A stretch of 64,000 nt of DNA from assembly GCF_004379255.2 (NCBI RefSeq), contig NC_056042.1, forward strand, positions 12,013,901-12,077,900, given 5' to 3'. The stretch is from Salvia splendens. Taxonomy: Eukaryota > Streptophyta > Magnoliopsida > Lamiales > Lamiaceae. The notes beneath the pieces were generated by a model. It saw nothing but the letters and a program-made list of their open reading frames with translations, was not told the DNA's origin and did not search any database. Shown one piece after another: positions 22,731 to 35,000 of the stretch. Position 1 is the stretch's first letter. Each line of letters begins with the position of its first letter. The position numbers and the translations under genes are program-made.

Positions 22731-25513
22731 GAAAAGGCAAAGAGAATATACATTGTAAGTTGGATTGACATCTTATATAAAGGACAATGACTTAGATAAT
22801 AATGCAACTTCTAAAGGAGAAATCTACATCCAGTTGGGCAGTTGTTGCACTGGGAGCTATTTATTTATGCTCACTTTATTGTTTTGTTTTGATGTTAGAG
22901 ATTTTATTTTATTGGTACAGTGCTGTTTAGAATGAATTTATATTCAGTTACTAAACTCATTTATGATTCTACGATGTTCAATTTCATTTTATAATGCTTG
23001 CATTATTGAGAAATGTGGATCGAATATCTATCGTAGTACCATAGAAAAACAAATCATACATCATAGTATCTAAACAATATAATTGCAAAAAGATTGAGTT
23101 TAACACGACAGTTCAACTTCTTAAACAATGAATGATAAAGTATTTATGGTACTTAAACATAAGGCCAAGAAAACACTTAGTAATTGTTCAAACTAATTTT
23201 GTCTAACTCAAGTGACTATCAAGATTTTAACAACTTGTTTGTTAAATAGCTTAAAGGTTAAGTAAGTCTGGTTGATGCACTATAAGTTAGAATCCTTTGG
23301 TGGTTCAAGGGATTCAGAATACTTATAGAGATGCAACATAGAAAGACTAGTAAGTCTCAATGGTTTACACCATAGGAGACGAGCAAATGAGTTAAGATCA
23401 GTAGTGGGAGTTAAATCCTAGTTGACTACTCCAAGCATTCTTCTAAAGAATGGGATAGTCATATAAGAAGATATCGAAGTCTCTCGAAGATAAGTTCGAT
23501 AAGTGAACAGTTTTACTCAATAACACCTTATCATTGATGGGATATACGTTGGAAACAACGAGTTATACCTTAAAGAAACTATCATAACATCAGTACCTTC
23601 TACAACACACGAGTTGTGGACTAGAGGCAAGTTTAGTCGAGCACATCTCAAGGTGTGGAGTTATTCCAACACATGTTTTGGAAAGGTATCCAAGTAATTG
23701 GAGTTGTGTACTGAGGTGTGTTTTAAGGTTGTCTCAAATGTTCGAAAAGGTACAAGTTATATAATCTACACAGCAAGATATGTGTTTGTTTACACGAATA
23801 CTAGATTCTTTGATGAAGATTATGAGAAGAACTACAAGCCTAACAAACATGATAATTCTCAAGATAATGAGAATATCTATTTTCCATCTTAACCAAGAAG
23901 TCATACCATTAGAAACTTATGCACTAAGAAAATCAACGTTTGTACCTAAGATTGTAAGAGTCGTGTCGTAGTGGGAGCGTTCTTTGCGAACATAATAAGT
24001 TCATGGGTCTAAAAGAGTCTTAAGACTCAGTCTTAGATCAACTTGAACATAATCCATGTAACTACAAGGACGAAATGACTTATTCAGATAATCATTCTTG
24101 ATAAGATGATAGATTCTGAATAACAATCTTAAATAGACAAGAATGTTTGCAAGACTTGCGATACTATCCATAGACTATTTCAGTCAGTGGGAGCTAGTGG
24201 ACCTGCAAGTGTAAGCATGGATCTCAAAAGACTAGAATAATGGCAAAGGGTTATACCCAGAGAGAATTATATTCTCGTCTGCCATTTTTGCCTAAGTCGG
24301 TATGTATATTGTCTATTGTAGCCTACATAAATTAGGATGTATGTACTATGATTGTCAAGACAGTTTTCTTTAAGTAGAAGTCTTGAGGAGATCATCTGCA
24401 TGGAACATCTTAATGGTTATGTAATACAGGGCAAGAAAGTTGAAAGTGCACTATATTTGGTATTCTTGGTACTCTACGATGATGACATCTATAAAAGTTG
24501 ATAAACAACTAAGAGGGTTATCTAGCGTAGGAAACTGGTCGTCTACCCAGTTTAAGGATGATGGATTTAAGATAATCTAGTTACATTCTAAGCATCTGTG
24601 TCATTAGATTGCTAGAAAAAGAATGCTATGTTTCTTAAAGAATCCTACATCTACACAATACTTAGACACTTTAGCATTGAAAATTTCAAGAAAAGGTTTT
24701 TCTTTTTCTAGACGGAATTATTTTGTCTCTAGTCAAGTGTTTTTCGACATTGAATGAGATCAAGAAGAATGAGACAAGTTCCATAATTGGAAGTTTCATA
24801 TATGCTATGATGTGTATTAAGTTAGATATTAGCTTTGTCGTTGGCATAGAAGCATGATATCATTTTAACCATGGCCAAGGACATTGGATTGGGTAAAGAA
24901 TATACTATAGTACTTGAAGAAGACTAAACGGTATGCTCTAGTTTACCAGATATCCATGTTATGTCCTTTAGGTTACATCGACTCGATTTTATAATTGATT
25001 GATGATCGAGTTATCCTCTGATTATGTGTTAACGTTAGGAGTTGAAAACTGAGTCGTGAAGGAGTGTGATTACATCACAGACTCTATCATGAAAATTACA
25101 AGTGTGGTTTCATCAGAAACTACTAAGGTAGTTGTTAATCTCAGTAACTTCCTAATAGCTTTGACCGTGATTCCGAGTATGTGTATGAGTATTATATTTT
25201 GTTATAATTACTCTAGTCATATGTCTAACTCGAGGGAAACACGATCTGATAAAGCTAAACAATCACATAGAGATGAAGGATGAAATTAATTAAGGATTAA
25301 GTGCGCAACAAGACGTTATGGTTTCCAAGATATCATCAGAGAACAACCTGGCAGAACTTTTCACAAAATACCTACATGGCAACATGTTTTACACATGAGG
25401 TGAAAAGTACGGTAGTTCGATGTATCATGGCCCGAGACCTGCTTAGAGTATAAGTAGGAGAGTTTTGGCAGTGGGTATACTCGAAAGCATGATTTTGAGT
25501 ATAAGTGGGAGAT
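22731..25513 (+). pseudogene. Copia-B pol relic
   Basis: Mostly unreadable, with islands: near 24870-24960 a decayed end-of-RT segment (HWIG-like, then TKRYALVYQ), near 25020-25110 an RNase H segment (YVLTLGVEN, then CDYITDSIMK, cf. the usual ITDSTMEAEY), and near 25330-25385 ENNLAELFTKYLH, the conserved copia C-terminus. Order and spacing fit copia pol. Many stops in every frame. Confidence 0.6.
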
Positions 25514-26986
25514 TGTTAGGATTGGTATACTGAAAAAACATATTTCGAGCATGTTGCACGGATAGAATTGCTTGTATACAATAAACTCTACAATCCACTT
25601 TTAACCCAAGGCGAGAAGAATTAATTTTATCGCATTGATGTTTGCTTGTGCATTTATAAGATGTATCTCAAACATTTAAATGTATAAGAAGCAAATAAGT
25701 CTAATTCTTTTGCATAGTAGACTGGTCGTGAACGACGTTCACAGAAGGTGACGCAGTCGGTCCTTTGTAGAAGAGAAATAGAATTTCACAACCTAGATAG
25801 ACTTTGGCTACCTATCGTGAAAGGTTGCAGTGTCAGTCCGCATATTTCCTTACCTTAGGAAATAAACGACACTGGTGTGGTATAGCACTGAAGGATCTAA
25901 CAGTTGAGATAAGTCTTTCTTGCTATTTACTGAAAGACGAGGTCTCGGTGATTGTTATTTCTTAATCATTGTTGATATAACATTGAGCATACGATATTAA
26001 TTATGCACTACTTTGATTTATCAAATGGTGCGGATTTTTCGCAATCCAAGAATCCTGATATCTTGGGTAGTGGTGATTAATGTCTAGAGGTGCTAGTATT
26101 GTTATTGCAATGAATCGTGTGCTGAGTAAGTCCAGTTTGATAATATCTTCAAGAGGTGTTCGAAAAAGGTTTTATTATTCAGAAACCCAGCCGGTTGGAA
26201 TTTATTCCAAAATAATAAATAAAGATTTTGAACTAGACAACTCTTGAAAAAAGATATTAATTAATTAAAGTCAAATAGCAGACTTAAATTAATTAATGGA
26301 TATTTATATCTTAAACACGAGAAATAATAAATTAAAGAGGTAAAGCCCGGATTACTCGTAATTTGGGATTGGACGGGCAGTCAATATTATTATACTATAG
26401 TGGATGATAATAATATTCTATTGGACTTGTATTAAATTGAGGCTCAATTTAATTAGTAAAAGTCCAACAGGTTTGACCCAAGTCAAACCTCCATGGATCC
26501 CTAATCTGGCCCATCATAACTCTATATAAAGGAGACTAGCTAGAAGACAAAAGGAATTGATTTTAATGATAAAAATTCGTGCTCCCTCTCTCCAGGGAGT
26601 GGACGAAATTTTCAGTTTCACGGAACTGAAGTTCAGTCTTCTGCCTAGTTAAGTCCTTTCAATTCTGACAAGCTTTGCCCACCTAAAGGTCAGATTCTGA
26701 GTTCGGGATACAGATTAGAAGGTTCGTGGTTGAGTATGAAGAACATCACGTGGAGAAGGCGCAAGCAATCGTCGATTCTTTGGAGAATCAGATCGGTAAT
26801 TCTAAACCGTAGGAATTCATGAATTAGGGTTAAATTCCTTAAGCATGAATCAATGTGCGTTCTAGCATGCAATTGATTGTTTAACATGTGAATCAATTAA
26901 TCCCATAATCAGTCAAATAGATCTGTAGATCTGATTTATTTGTTTATGCATGTCTTCCGCTGTGCAATGGGCTCCAAACCCCAGCA
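25514..26986 (+). repeat. Copia-B 3' LTR
   Basis: 1473-bp copy of 17780-19240 ending CCCCAGCA, followed by TSD CGCCA. Carries an extra 12 bp near 26236. Confidence 0.92.
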
Positions 26987-26991
26987 CGCCA

Positions 26992-29024
26992 CTGTCGGGG
27001 GCAACGCCGAGGCCGCAACATCCCGAGGCAACAAACCGGGGGAGATAACTCTCGGGACTGTGTCATTCGCCCATGGCGGAAATGGAATGGAGGCGGCAGA
27101 AATTGAAGAAGGAGCCGAAAGGGGTAAGTTAGGGTTTGAGGATTTATTCTCAAACCCTACTAATTTTGAAAAATTAGAAAACCGACCACATCCTATTAAA
27201 TATCCTCCCATTTGTCCCAAACAAATCATAAATATCCAAATTCAGCCCCTCGGTTCGGAAAATTGCAAATTAGCCCCAATAGTTTGCAAAAATATATTTC
27301 AGCCACTTGAGGATTTATCCGATGAAATGCCTAAATCGTATGCCCCATATGTTTCATCTAATGCTAAGAATGACAGGTGGATCTTTGACTGTGGAGCCAC
27401 AGATACTATAACCTTTGATAAATCTGATATGTCTAACATGCACGGGGCACCGAAGAGTCATATTCAAAATGCAAACGGAGAGTTGACACCTGTAGAGGAA
27501 GCAGGAACCGTTAGAATCTCACCCAGTTTAACACTCTCTAATTGCCTATATGTCCCATCTATGTCTCATAAACTGCTCTCTATTAGTCATGTGACTAAAG
27601 AATTGAATTGCACCCTCCTAATGCAACCGAATTTTTGCCTATTACAGGATATCAGGACATGGAAAATTATTGGACGTGGCACTGAGCGGAATGGGCTGTA
27701 CTATGTGGATGAGATAGATCAACATGGAAATGCGATGGTAGCTCATTGAGCCACTAGCAGGGAGGCCTGGTTGTGGCACCGAAGCCTAGGACGTCCTTCA
27801 TCGGGTTATTTAAAATTACTTTTTCCTAAATTTAGCCAAGATCTGTATTGTGAAACCACTGTTTTGGCCAAAAGCCATAGACAAACCTACAAATCAAGCA
27901 ATACTAGAGTTGATTCGTGTTTTGATCTTGTCCATTCTGACGTTTGGGGTCCTTCACCAGTTTTAGGGGGTCAAGGTTTTAAATATTTTCTTCTGTTTGT
28001 GGATGATTGTACTCGTATGCCATGGGTATATTTTATGAAACAAAAGTCTGAAACCTTCCAACACTTCACCCACTTCTACAACCTAGTCCAAACCCAATTT
28101 CAAAAGGCCATAAAAATTCTTCGGTCAGATAACGGAGGAGAATTTGTGAAATCTGATATGAAACAATTTTGCCACAATAAAGGCCTTGTCCATCAAACTA
28201 CCTGCCCCTACACTCCAGAACAAAATGGAGTCTCCGAACGAAAAAACCGAACTCTTTTAGAAATGGCTCGTGCTATGCTCATTGAATCGAACACCCCACG
28301 GAAATTTTGGCCAGAAGCAGTAGCCGCCTCAGCCTACCTCTCAAATAGACTACCCTCAAGCTCACTAAATCTAAAAACCCCGCTAGAGATCCTCTCGACA
28401 CTAGCTCAAATACCCCTACCTCTAACCCTCCGACCCCGGGTGTTTGGCTGCTCAGTTTTTGTTCATATCCCAAAAATTGAAAGAACGAAGCTATCCCCTT
28501 GTGCAGTGAAGTGTGTGTTTGTAGGATATGGAGTGAACCAAAAGGGATATAGGTGTTTTGATCCGAAATCTAACCGCCTATTCACCACTATGAACTGTGA
28601 TTTTCTCGAGACGGACTACTACTTTAGCCACCTTAGTGGTCAGGGGGAGAGTGAGAACAGAGTCGACCCACTAAGTTGGCCATCGGTACTAGAAAGTCAG
28701 AGCTCATCAGACTTAACAGAAGAGGCAGAAAGAACCGACAAGACCCCACATGTACAACCCCCAATGCTCGATCCCACTGTCCAGAATTCTCCCTCACTGA
28801 TATCCACTGTAAGTCCCTCTGGTGATCCCGCAATACCAAAGAATACTGTACTTGATGCTACTAACACTGTTCCCGAAGAGGGTCAAGAGACAGGTGGAGA
28901 TTCAGGCGACGAGAATACAGACGAACCAGAAATCTGTGATTTGTTGGAAGAACAAGTCAGTGAAGAAGTTGGGGGGTATACATTGCCCCCAAGAGCGAAC
29001 CGAGGAGTTCCACCAAAGAGATAA
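26992..29024 (+). pseudogene. Copia-1 gag end, protease and integrase
   Basis: Continuation of the Copia-1 polyprotein after the nested element. WIFDCGATDT at about 27382 is the protease active-site region (Cys for Ser/Thr). It is followed by LYVPSMSHKLLSISHVTK and GRGTERNGLYYVDE of the GAG-pre-integrase region. An in-frame TGA at 27747-27749 precedes the integrase zinc site and core, which run in the same frame: HSDVWGP, RSDNGGEF and PEQNGVSERKN supply the D, D and E. The frame closes at 29024 with PPRANRGVPPKR. Apart from the TGA the region is open for about 675 codons. Confidence 0.92.
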
Positions 29025-29990
29025 GCCCAGATATTCACACTAAAGCTAAATACTCAAGAGTTTTTTTGGCCAAGAATCATCTTTCAGAAATGGCCTATGC
29101 ATTTGAGGCAGCACTATATGAAGAAGAGGAAATTCCATGTACTGTGGAGGCATAGGCATTGGCGAGAAGCAATGCAGAAAGAAATAGGGGCACTAGAGAG
29201 AAATGGTACGTGGGAAAGATGCATAATACCAGATGGAAAGAAAGCAGTAGGATGTAAGTGGGTGTTCACAATTAAGCGTCGACCCGATGGCTCTATCGAA
29301 AGGTATAAAGCACGGTTAGTAGCAAAGGGGTACACGCAGACCTACGGAATAGACTACGATGAGACATTTTCTCTAGTGGCGAAGATGAACACCATTCGAG
29401 TTCTACTTTCGGTTGCTGCGAACAGAGACTGGCCCCTACATCAGTTCGATGTTACAAATGCATTCCTACACGGAGAATTGAAAAGAGAAGTGAACATGGA
29501 GGCTCCCCCAGGTTTCTCAAACGACTACGGTAAAGGAGAAGGATGTCGACTGCGGAAAACCTTGTACGGGCTCAAGCAATCTCCTAGAGTCTGGTTTGGG
29601 AGATTCACTGAAGCTATGACCAAGTACAGGTTCAAACAAAGCAACTCAGATCATACATTATTCTTGAAGAAGAGGGATGGTCGAATTACTTTCCTAATCA
29701 TCTATGTAGATGATATGATCATTACAGGTGACGATACTGAAGAAATTGAGAGACTCAAGGAATGCTTATCCCAAGAGTTCGAGATGAAAAATTTGGGAAA
29801 TCTTAAGTATTTCTTGGGGATTCAAGTACTGAGATCAAAAGGGGGTATTTTCTTAAGGCAGAAGAAGTACATCTTAGATATCCTCGCCGAAACAGGATTA
29901 CTGGACTGCAAGCCGGCCGACACACCAATTATTGTGAATCATGGGTTGCAGAAGGAGCAGAACCCGCAAACCAAAGCAAATATCAACGGT
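29025..29990 (+). pseudogene. Copia-1 reverse transcriptase
   Basis: A frameshift around 29022 moves the frame (KYSRVFLAKNHLSEMAYAFE is in frame 2), and another near 29150 returns it. The RT domain then runs open: HWREAMQKEIGALE, VGCKWVFTIKRR, RYKARLVAKGYTQ, DVTNAFLHGEL, LRKTLYGLKQSPR and the active site YVDDMIITGDD at about 29704. A frameshift near 29950 separates it from RNase H. The catalytic residues are intact. Confidence 0.92.
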
Positions 29991-30661
29991 TAGTGGGAAA
30001 ACTCATATACTTGTCTCACACAAGACCTGATATTGCTTACGCGGTAGGCATTGTGAGTCAATTTATGCACCGACCACAGAAGAATCACTATGAAGCTGCG
30101 CTAAGGATCGTGAAATATCTAAAGGGAACAGTTGGACATGGTGTGTTGTTCAAAAAGGGTAAACATAGAGGGATTCATGGATACACCGACGCAGACTGGG
30201 CAAGCAATCCAATTGACCGAAAGTCAACAGGAGGCTACTTCACATTTGTTGAAGGAAATCTAGTCACATGGAGAAGCAAGAAACAAAAGGTAGTAGCTCT
30301 ATCAAGTGCAGAAGTAGAGTTCAGAGGAATCAAAAGTGGACTGATGGAAATACTGTGGCTGAGAAGACTAATGAAAGAGATCGGGCTACCACAAGAAAAA
30401 AGTCAGTTGTTCTGTGATAACAAAGCTGCTATCAGTATATCTGAGAATCCAGTACAACACGACAGGACCAAACATGTGGAAGTGGATCGACACTTTATCA
30501 AGGAAACTATCGAGAATGGAGCTGTGGAACTGCCATTTGTACGATCTGAAGATCAATTGGCCGACATCCTCACCAAAGCAGTCAATTCGAAGAGTCTCTC
30601 CAATATCTTGGGCAAGTTGAGCTTTGGAGACCCCACCACTCAACTTGAGGGGGAGTGTTGA
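29985..30661 (+). pseudogene. Copia-1 RNase H
   Basis: Open from 29993 to the TGA at 30659-30661, which overlaps the LTR start. HTRPDIAYAVGIVSQFMHR, YTDADWASNP (Asp), SSAEVEFRGI (Glu), LFCDNKAAISI (Asp), HVEVDRHFIKE and DQLADILTKAV. The catalytic acidic residues are present. The protein ends QLEGEC across the polypurine tract. Confidence 0.92.
30645..30655 (+). other. Copia-1 polypurine tract
   Basis: Purine run TTGAGGGGGAG directly before the 3' LTR. It primes plus-strand DNA synthesis and also codes the last pol residues. Confidence 0.88.
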
Positions 30662-30899
30662 AAGAAAGAATCAAACAGAATAATCTAAAGAAGGAAACAC
30701 GAATCAAATCAACATGAATCAATTTGCATTCATTAGAATTATTCTGTATGCATTAGAATTATTCTGTGAGATCTTACCTTGTACAAAACATGTGAGCCTC
30801 TATTTAAAGAGAAGTAGTATCAATGATCAACACAAGACAAAATACCACCAACATTCTCTCTACTCGTTTCTTCCCTTATGCCCAATATCAAATTCAAGA
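30656..30899 (+). repeat. Copia-1 3' LTR
   Basis: 244-bp partner of 16350-16592, ending ATTCAAGA and followed by TSD TACTC. Confidence 0.94.
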
Positions 30900-30904
30900 T
30901 ACTC

Positions 30905-31679
30905 CGGGTCTCCAATCGGGGCTCCGAATCAGGTTCCTGTCTGAATCACGATTCACAACAAAAATTCCAACAAATTTTCTGAAAATATTTTTTTAAGAAA
31001 TGTATTATGTATATTGGAAGTTATGAAGAAAATGAAAGCTGCAATGACAGAATACGGAGGCGCGTGCAAACACGCTCAAACGTGGGATTGTGCGTCGATT
31101 TTTTTTGGGGCCACTAGTGACATGGAGAAATATGATTGGTTGGAAACCCCATCAAAGGTCGTGGAGAGCCACTAGAACATCAAAATTGTGGTCTATGCGG
31201 AGTGCCATCTCTCTTAATTCATAGGTTTCACGCTATTTTAAAATATTTTTTATTCTATCTTTTAAGAATATGCATTTTGAATTGAGCACAATTGAGGCAG
31301 AAAGAAAAAATAGTTTAAAGTATTATTAGTGAATAATGGATTTCATCTCAATAAAATAAAAGAGTTTCCAAAATTAAAAAGTGTATATTCTTGTGGGACG
31401 GACTAAAAAGAAAAAAGTGCATATTCTTATAGGACGGATGAAGGATATAACACATAAAACAATCAATCTCATTACTTAATTATTCATGAGTCCCATTATT
31501 CTATTTATCAAATTAAAAATACAAGTAATAAAAACATTTCACTAATAAATAAACTTCATACCAAAACCTGAAAAGGACATTACAAATTTCTAAAAATAAA
31601 GTTACATAAGTTACATTCTAAAATTTTCAAATTGCATAGTTTAAATGCTAAAAATTAAAAATTATATAATTTAAATCTT
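30905..31679. other. Displaced upstream flank of eIF4B; A+T-rich
   Basis: The sequence right of the Copia-1 TSD was next to the eIF4B core promoter before the insertion, so the gene's original upstream region should start here. From about 31350 there are fragments like GTGGGACGGACT and AGGACGGATGA resembling a decayed Stowaway MITE, but I could not set ends. No gene seen. Confidence 0.45.
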
Positions 31680-32082
31680 AATAACTGAAAATTCTGGCAA
31701 AGCCAGTGGCATGAGTGGATGGGAGAACTCTGGCAACATGGGTGGATGGGGAACACCGACGGTATGGGTGGCGGCAATGCTGCCGCCCCGGCGACATGGG
31801 CTGCAACGTGGGATACGGATAGAGGAACCCAGGTGGCAACATGGGTAGTCGTATGGGCGGCTTTCCTGGGTTCTTTGGGGGGTTTCGTTGGGGTTCCGGC
31901 GGGATGCCTGATGGCATGGGCGGCGTAGGCAACGCCGGAGTTAGTAGACTGGGGATCCTCCAATCATCGATTGGGGACAAAAACTATCGGCCCAACTTGG
32001 ACCATTTGACCGGTAGAGCAGAGGATCCTACTCCACCGGTCACTGAGTACACCGGCGATGAGAATTTCTCGTTGGAGGAGTG
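31680..32082 (+). pseudogene. Harbinger-E ORF1, N-terminal half
   Basis: Met/Gly-rich start (MSGWENSGNMGGWG-like, with frame changes) then RLGILQSSIGDKN and PTPPVTEYTGDENFSLEE. This equals the block ending ETFSFEELGL in Harbinger-A ORF1. Interrupted at 32082 by the LTR element. Confidence 0.75.
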
Positions 32083-35000
32083 TGATAAGGATTCTTATGG
32101 TTGAATTCTTCCATATTCCCAAGATATGTCTCGAATAGTGTTTGACCTCAATTTTTAACTAAAATAAAAAAGGATAGGGTGAGATAGCCACAAAAACTTG
32201 GCTCAAAAAGAAATTTGGGTGGAGAGATTAGAAATGGAAGAAGGTGTAAAGTGGGAGGAATCCTCCTTGGGACCTAAGACCTCCCACAAGAAAATGAGGG
32301 CAACCCTAGGCTACTTTCACAAAGGCAAACACTCCCTTGGCTCCACAATTTATGGCTATACCACTATAAATGCATACTTTTACTTGACCTAATCTATAAG
32401 ATAAAATCAAGCAACCTACAAGTAGGAATTGGATAAAATCTCACCAATGAGATGCTCCATAGGATTCCTTTAACATTCAACATTCATCAATCAACTAGGG
32501 TTTAAAGTCTCACAGATAAGTATATATAGGTGGGATTGTGTAGCACCCCGAAATTTTGTGACTTACTTTTGTTTTTATTAATATGGATGTTAATTGGGAA
32601 ATTATTTATGGAGTTTGATTTGTATGCGATTGAGTTAACGATGTGAAATTAATTGATGTGAGTTATGTGGAATAATGTGATATATTTTCCAATATGGGAA
32701 TTTAATTTAAATGGGATCATGCATTTTTGTTCTAGCCATCTTATTGGAATTTTCGGCCCTCCTATTTATTGGAAATAATATTTTCTCTCTTGGATTTAAT
32801 TAATTATTTTGGGATATTTATCCAAATTAAGTCCAAACCAAATTGTCTCTATGTTATTCTACATGATTTTCAACCTTTGTCCCATTCTTTGAAATTTTCG
32901 AAAATCTCCTATTAATTAGGAGAAGAAATTATTTTGTAGATTTAATTGATACTTTTTTTTATTTCCTTCCTAGAATTTAAATCCAATTAAATCTTACCAT
33001 ACCTTTCCTTAGCCTATTTAAATTAGGATTTAAATTATTTCCTTGTGGAAATAATCCCCCAAATTTTCGACCCCTTTCTTGTTTTTAAGGGAATTAATAT
33101 TTTGTTCCTATTTTGTGGGATCCCTTTTATTCAAATAAATATCAAATCAATTCCTATGCCTAATTCATTGGGGATTTGAATATTTTTCTTTTATTTCTTC
33201 CCATATTACACGCCCCCTTCCTTTCCTACTTGGAGATGTTTGAATTGTTTTGTTACCTTATTTATGGGATACTCAATATCTTTTTACCTATCTTGTGAGT
33301 ATATTTCTCTCCAAGTACATGTCAAATCAATTTCTATGCTAATTAAATAACCAAATTTTCAAAAATCCATCCCCCACACTACACGCCTATTTTGTTTAAT
33401 TGTGAGATTTATTCATTGACCTCTATTTTATTCTCCCATAATTTTAATTGTATTATTAAGTGTGGGATTTAACCTAGACTATAAAAGAGAAAACCCTAAC
33501 CCTAGCCCCCATTTTCAACGCCACCCCCCATCTCCATCTCCTCCCACACGCCTCTCCCCCTCTCAATCACTCCTTCACAATTTCTTCGTTCTTGCTTCGC
33601 TTTGGAGTTGGAAACTCAAGGATTCATCGAAGAAATCAATCAATTGTCATTCCTACCAATTGTTTTCAAGAGAAAGGTATAACTTTTTATCCACCTTTCC
33701 CCTTCTTATCATTGAATCCAGGATTCTTGAACCCCACATACATATAGTGAGTGGAGAATCGTAAATCTAAGAATTAATTGGTTGGGAAGGATGGTTGCAC
33801 AAGAATATATGTGTGTGTTCGCGTATGTACGAGAGTGTGTAAGTGTGTGGATGAATCGTTTGTGAATGTTATGTGTGAAAAGGAAAGCATGGTTGTAATC
33901 TCGTTTTCGAAGCATGAATATGTGTTGGAAGCATGAATATGTATGTGTGAATGTATGATAGACAAACTAGGGTTTGTGAATGTTGAGCATGAAAGCTGTT
34001 GTGTTCGGACAGTAGGTTCCGACGAGTTTTTGACCAGTCAAACGATCTTATTTTAACGTGAATTTTTAACTGGATCAAGTTTTAGATGTCTTCTGTGTTG
34101 TGTCAAATTTTCAGCTTCATTTGATGACGGATGAAATTTTAACGAATTTTTCAAGTGAACTGCGCAGTCCTGCCTGAATTTGTGTCTCGTCGAGTGAGTT
34201 TCGTTTTTGTTTTTGACCGATCAAAAGATATGATTTTGGTGTGAAATTTTAACTGGATAAACCTTTATGTGTCTACTGTGTGGTGACCAAATTTTAGCTT
34301 CATATGAGATCAGATGGAAGTTTAATGATTTTTACAAAAAGACTGCGCTGTTCTGCCAGATTCTGGTTTTGTTGAAATGGTCTTTGTTGACAAGTTTTGG
34401 ACGAATTACATGATACATGTGTGATTAAGGAACGTATCCTACGATGTGGTTATGTGTTGCTCGTTGATGTATGCTAGAGTGTTCATTTCGATTATGCTGG
34501 TGAACGTTTGAAATGGGCAATATAAGAAAACGATGAAAGGAACGATAGGAAATGCATGATAAATGTGTTGATGGAAAAACTGATCGTGTTATGGTGTTGA
34601 CAATGGTTGTTGTGCGTACATGGGTACAAAGAGCAAAGGTTGCATTACAGTTGTAAATTGTGTTGTATAAGCAAGCGAGGTGGGCTTTCTTTTACTAAAC
34701 TCTTTTATGCTTTCAAAAGTATGATTATGGTGTTATAAGGGTGGTTTAAAGTATTATGTCATGCCATGATTGTTTTGATGTTGAGATTGTTGCCTGATGC
34801 CTAGTTCGTTGAGCTTGCTCCGTTAGGCTATAGGGCTATGTTAAACGAATTCGGATCTGAGTAGGGCCGCAAACCCTATCAGGCTGTGTACACAGGTGGG
34901 ATCGTGAGCCGTCCTTGCTAGTCGGCCGGTCTCGTGGGTGAAAAGTGTGGCCACACTATCGTCGCACTATGGTATGAGGATGTGAATGTTTGATTGTTGA

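Larger units (their letters stand above)
17780..26986 (+). mobile_element. Nested Ty1/copia-type element with long LTRs (Copia-B)
   Basis: A 9207-bp element inside Copia-1 gag, flanked by TSD CGCCA (17775-17779 and 26987-26991). Its LTRs are 1461 and 1473 bp, TG...CA, about 98% identical by hand count; the main difference is a 12-bp indel near 26236. The primer-binding site TGGTATCAGAACC begins at 19243 and a purine-rich AAGTGGGAGAT precedes the 3' LTR. The interior has a 1.2-kb minisatellite, a hairpin series and badly decayed copia gag and pol. LTRs younger than those of the host Copia-1 fit the nesting order. With little coding capacity it was probably moved in trans. Confidence 0.93.
16350..30899 (+). 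mobile_element. Ty1/copia retrotransposon (Copia-1), host of a nested copia
   Basis: Plus-strand copia element with 243/244-bp LTRs that differ at about 9 sites plus one indel (about 96% identity). The 5-bp TSD TACTC lies at 16345-16349 and 30900-30904. The primer-binding site TGGTATCAGAACAGG abuts the 5' LTR. A polypurine tract ending GAGGGGGAG abuts the 3' LTR. Total length is 14,550 bp; without the nested 9207-bp Copia-B and its 5-bp TSD copy it is about 5.3 kb. It carries gag, protease, integrase, RT and RNase H in copia order with several stops and frameshifts. It inserted 127 bp upstream of the eIF4B start, in the opposite orientation to that gene. Confidence 0.95.

Noticed and set aside
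31350..31450. Possible second Stowaway MITE (GTGGGACGGACT motifs)
   Set aside because: No inverted end pair or TA duplication could be set.
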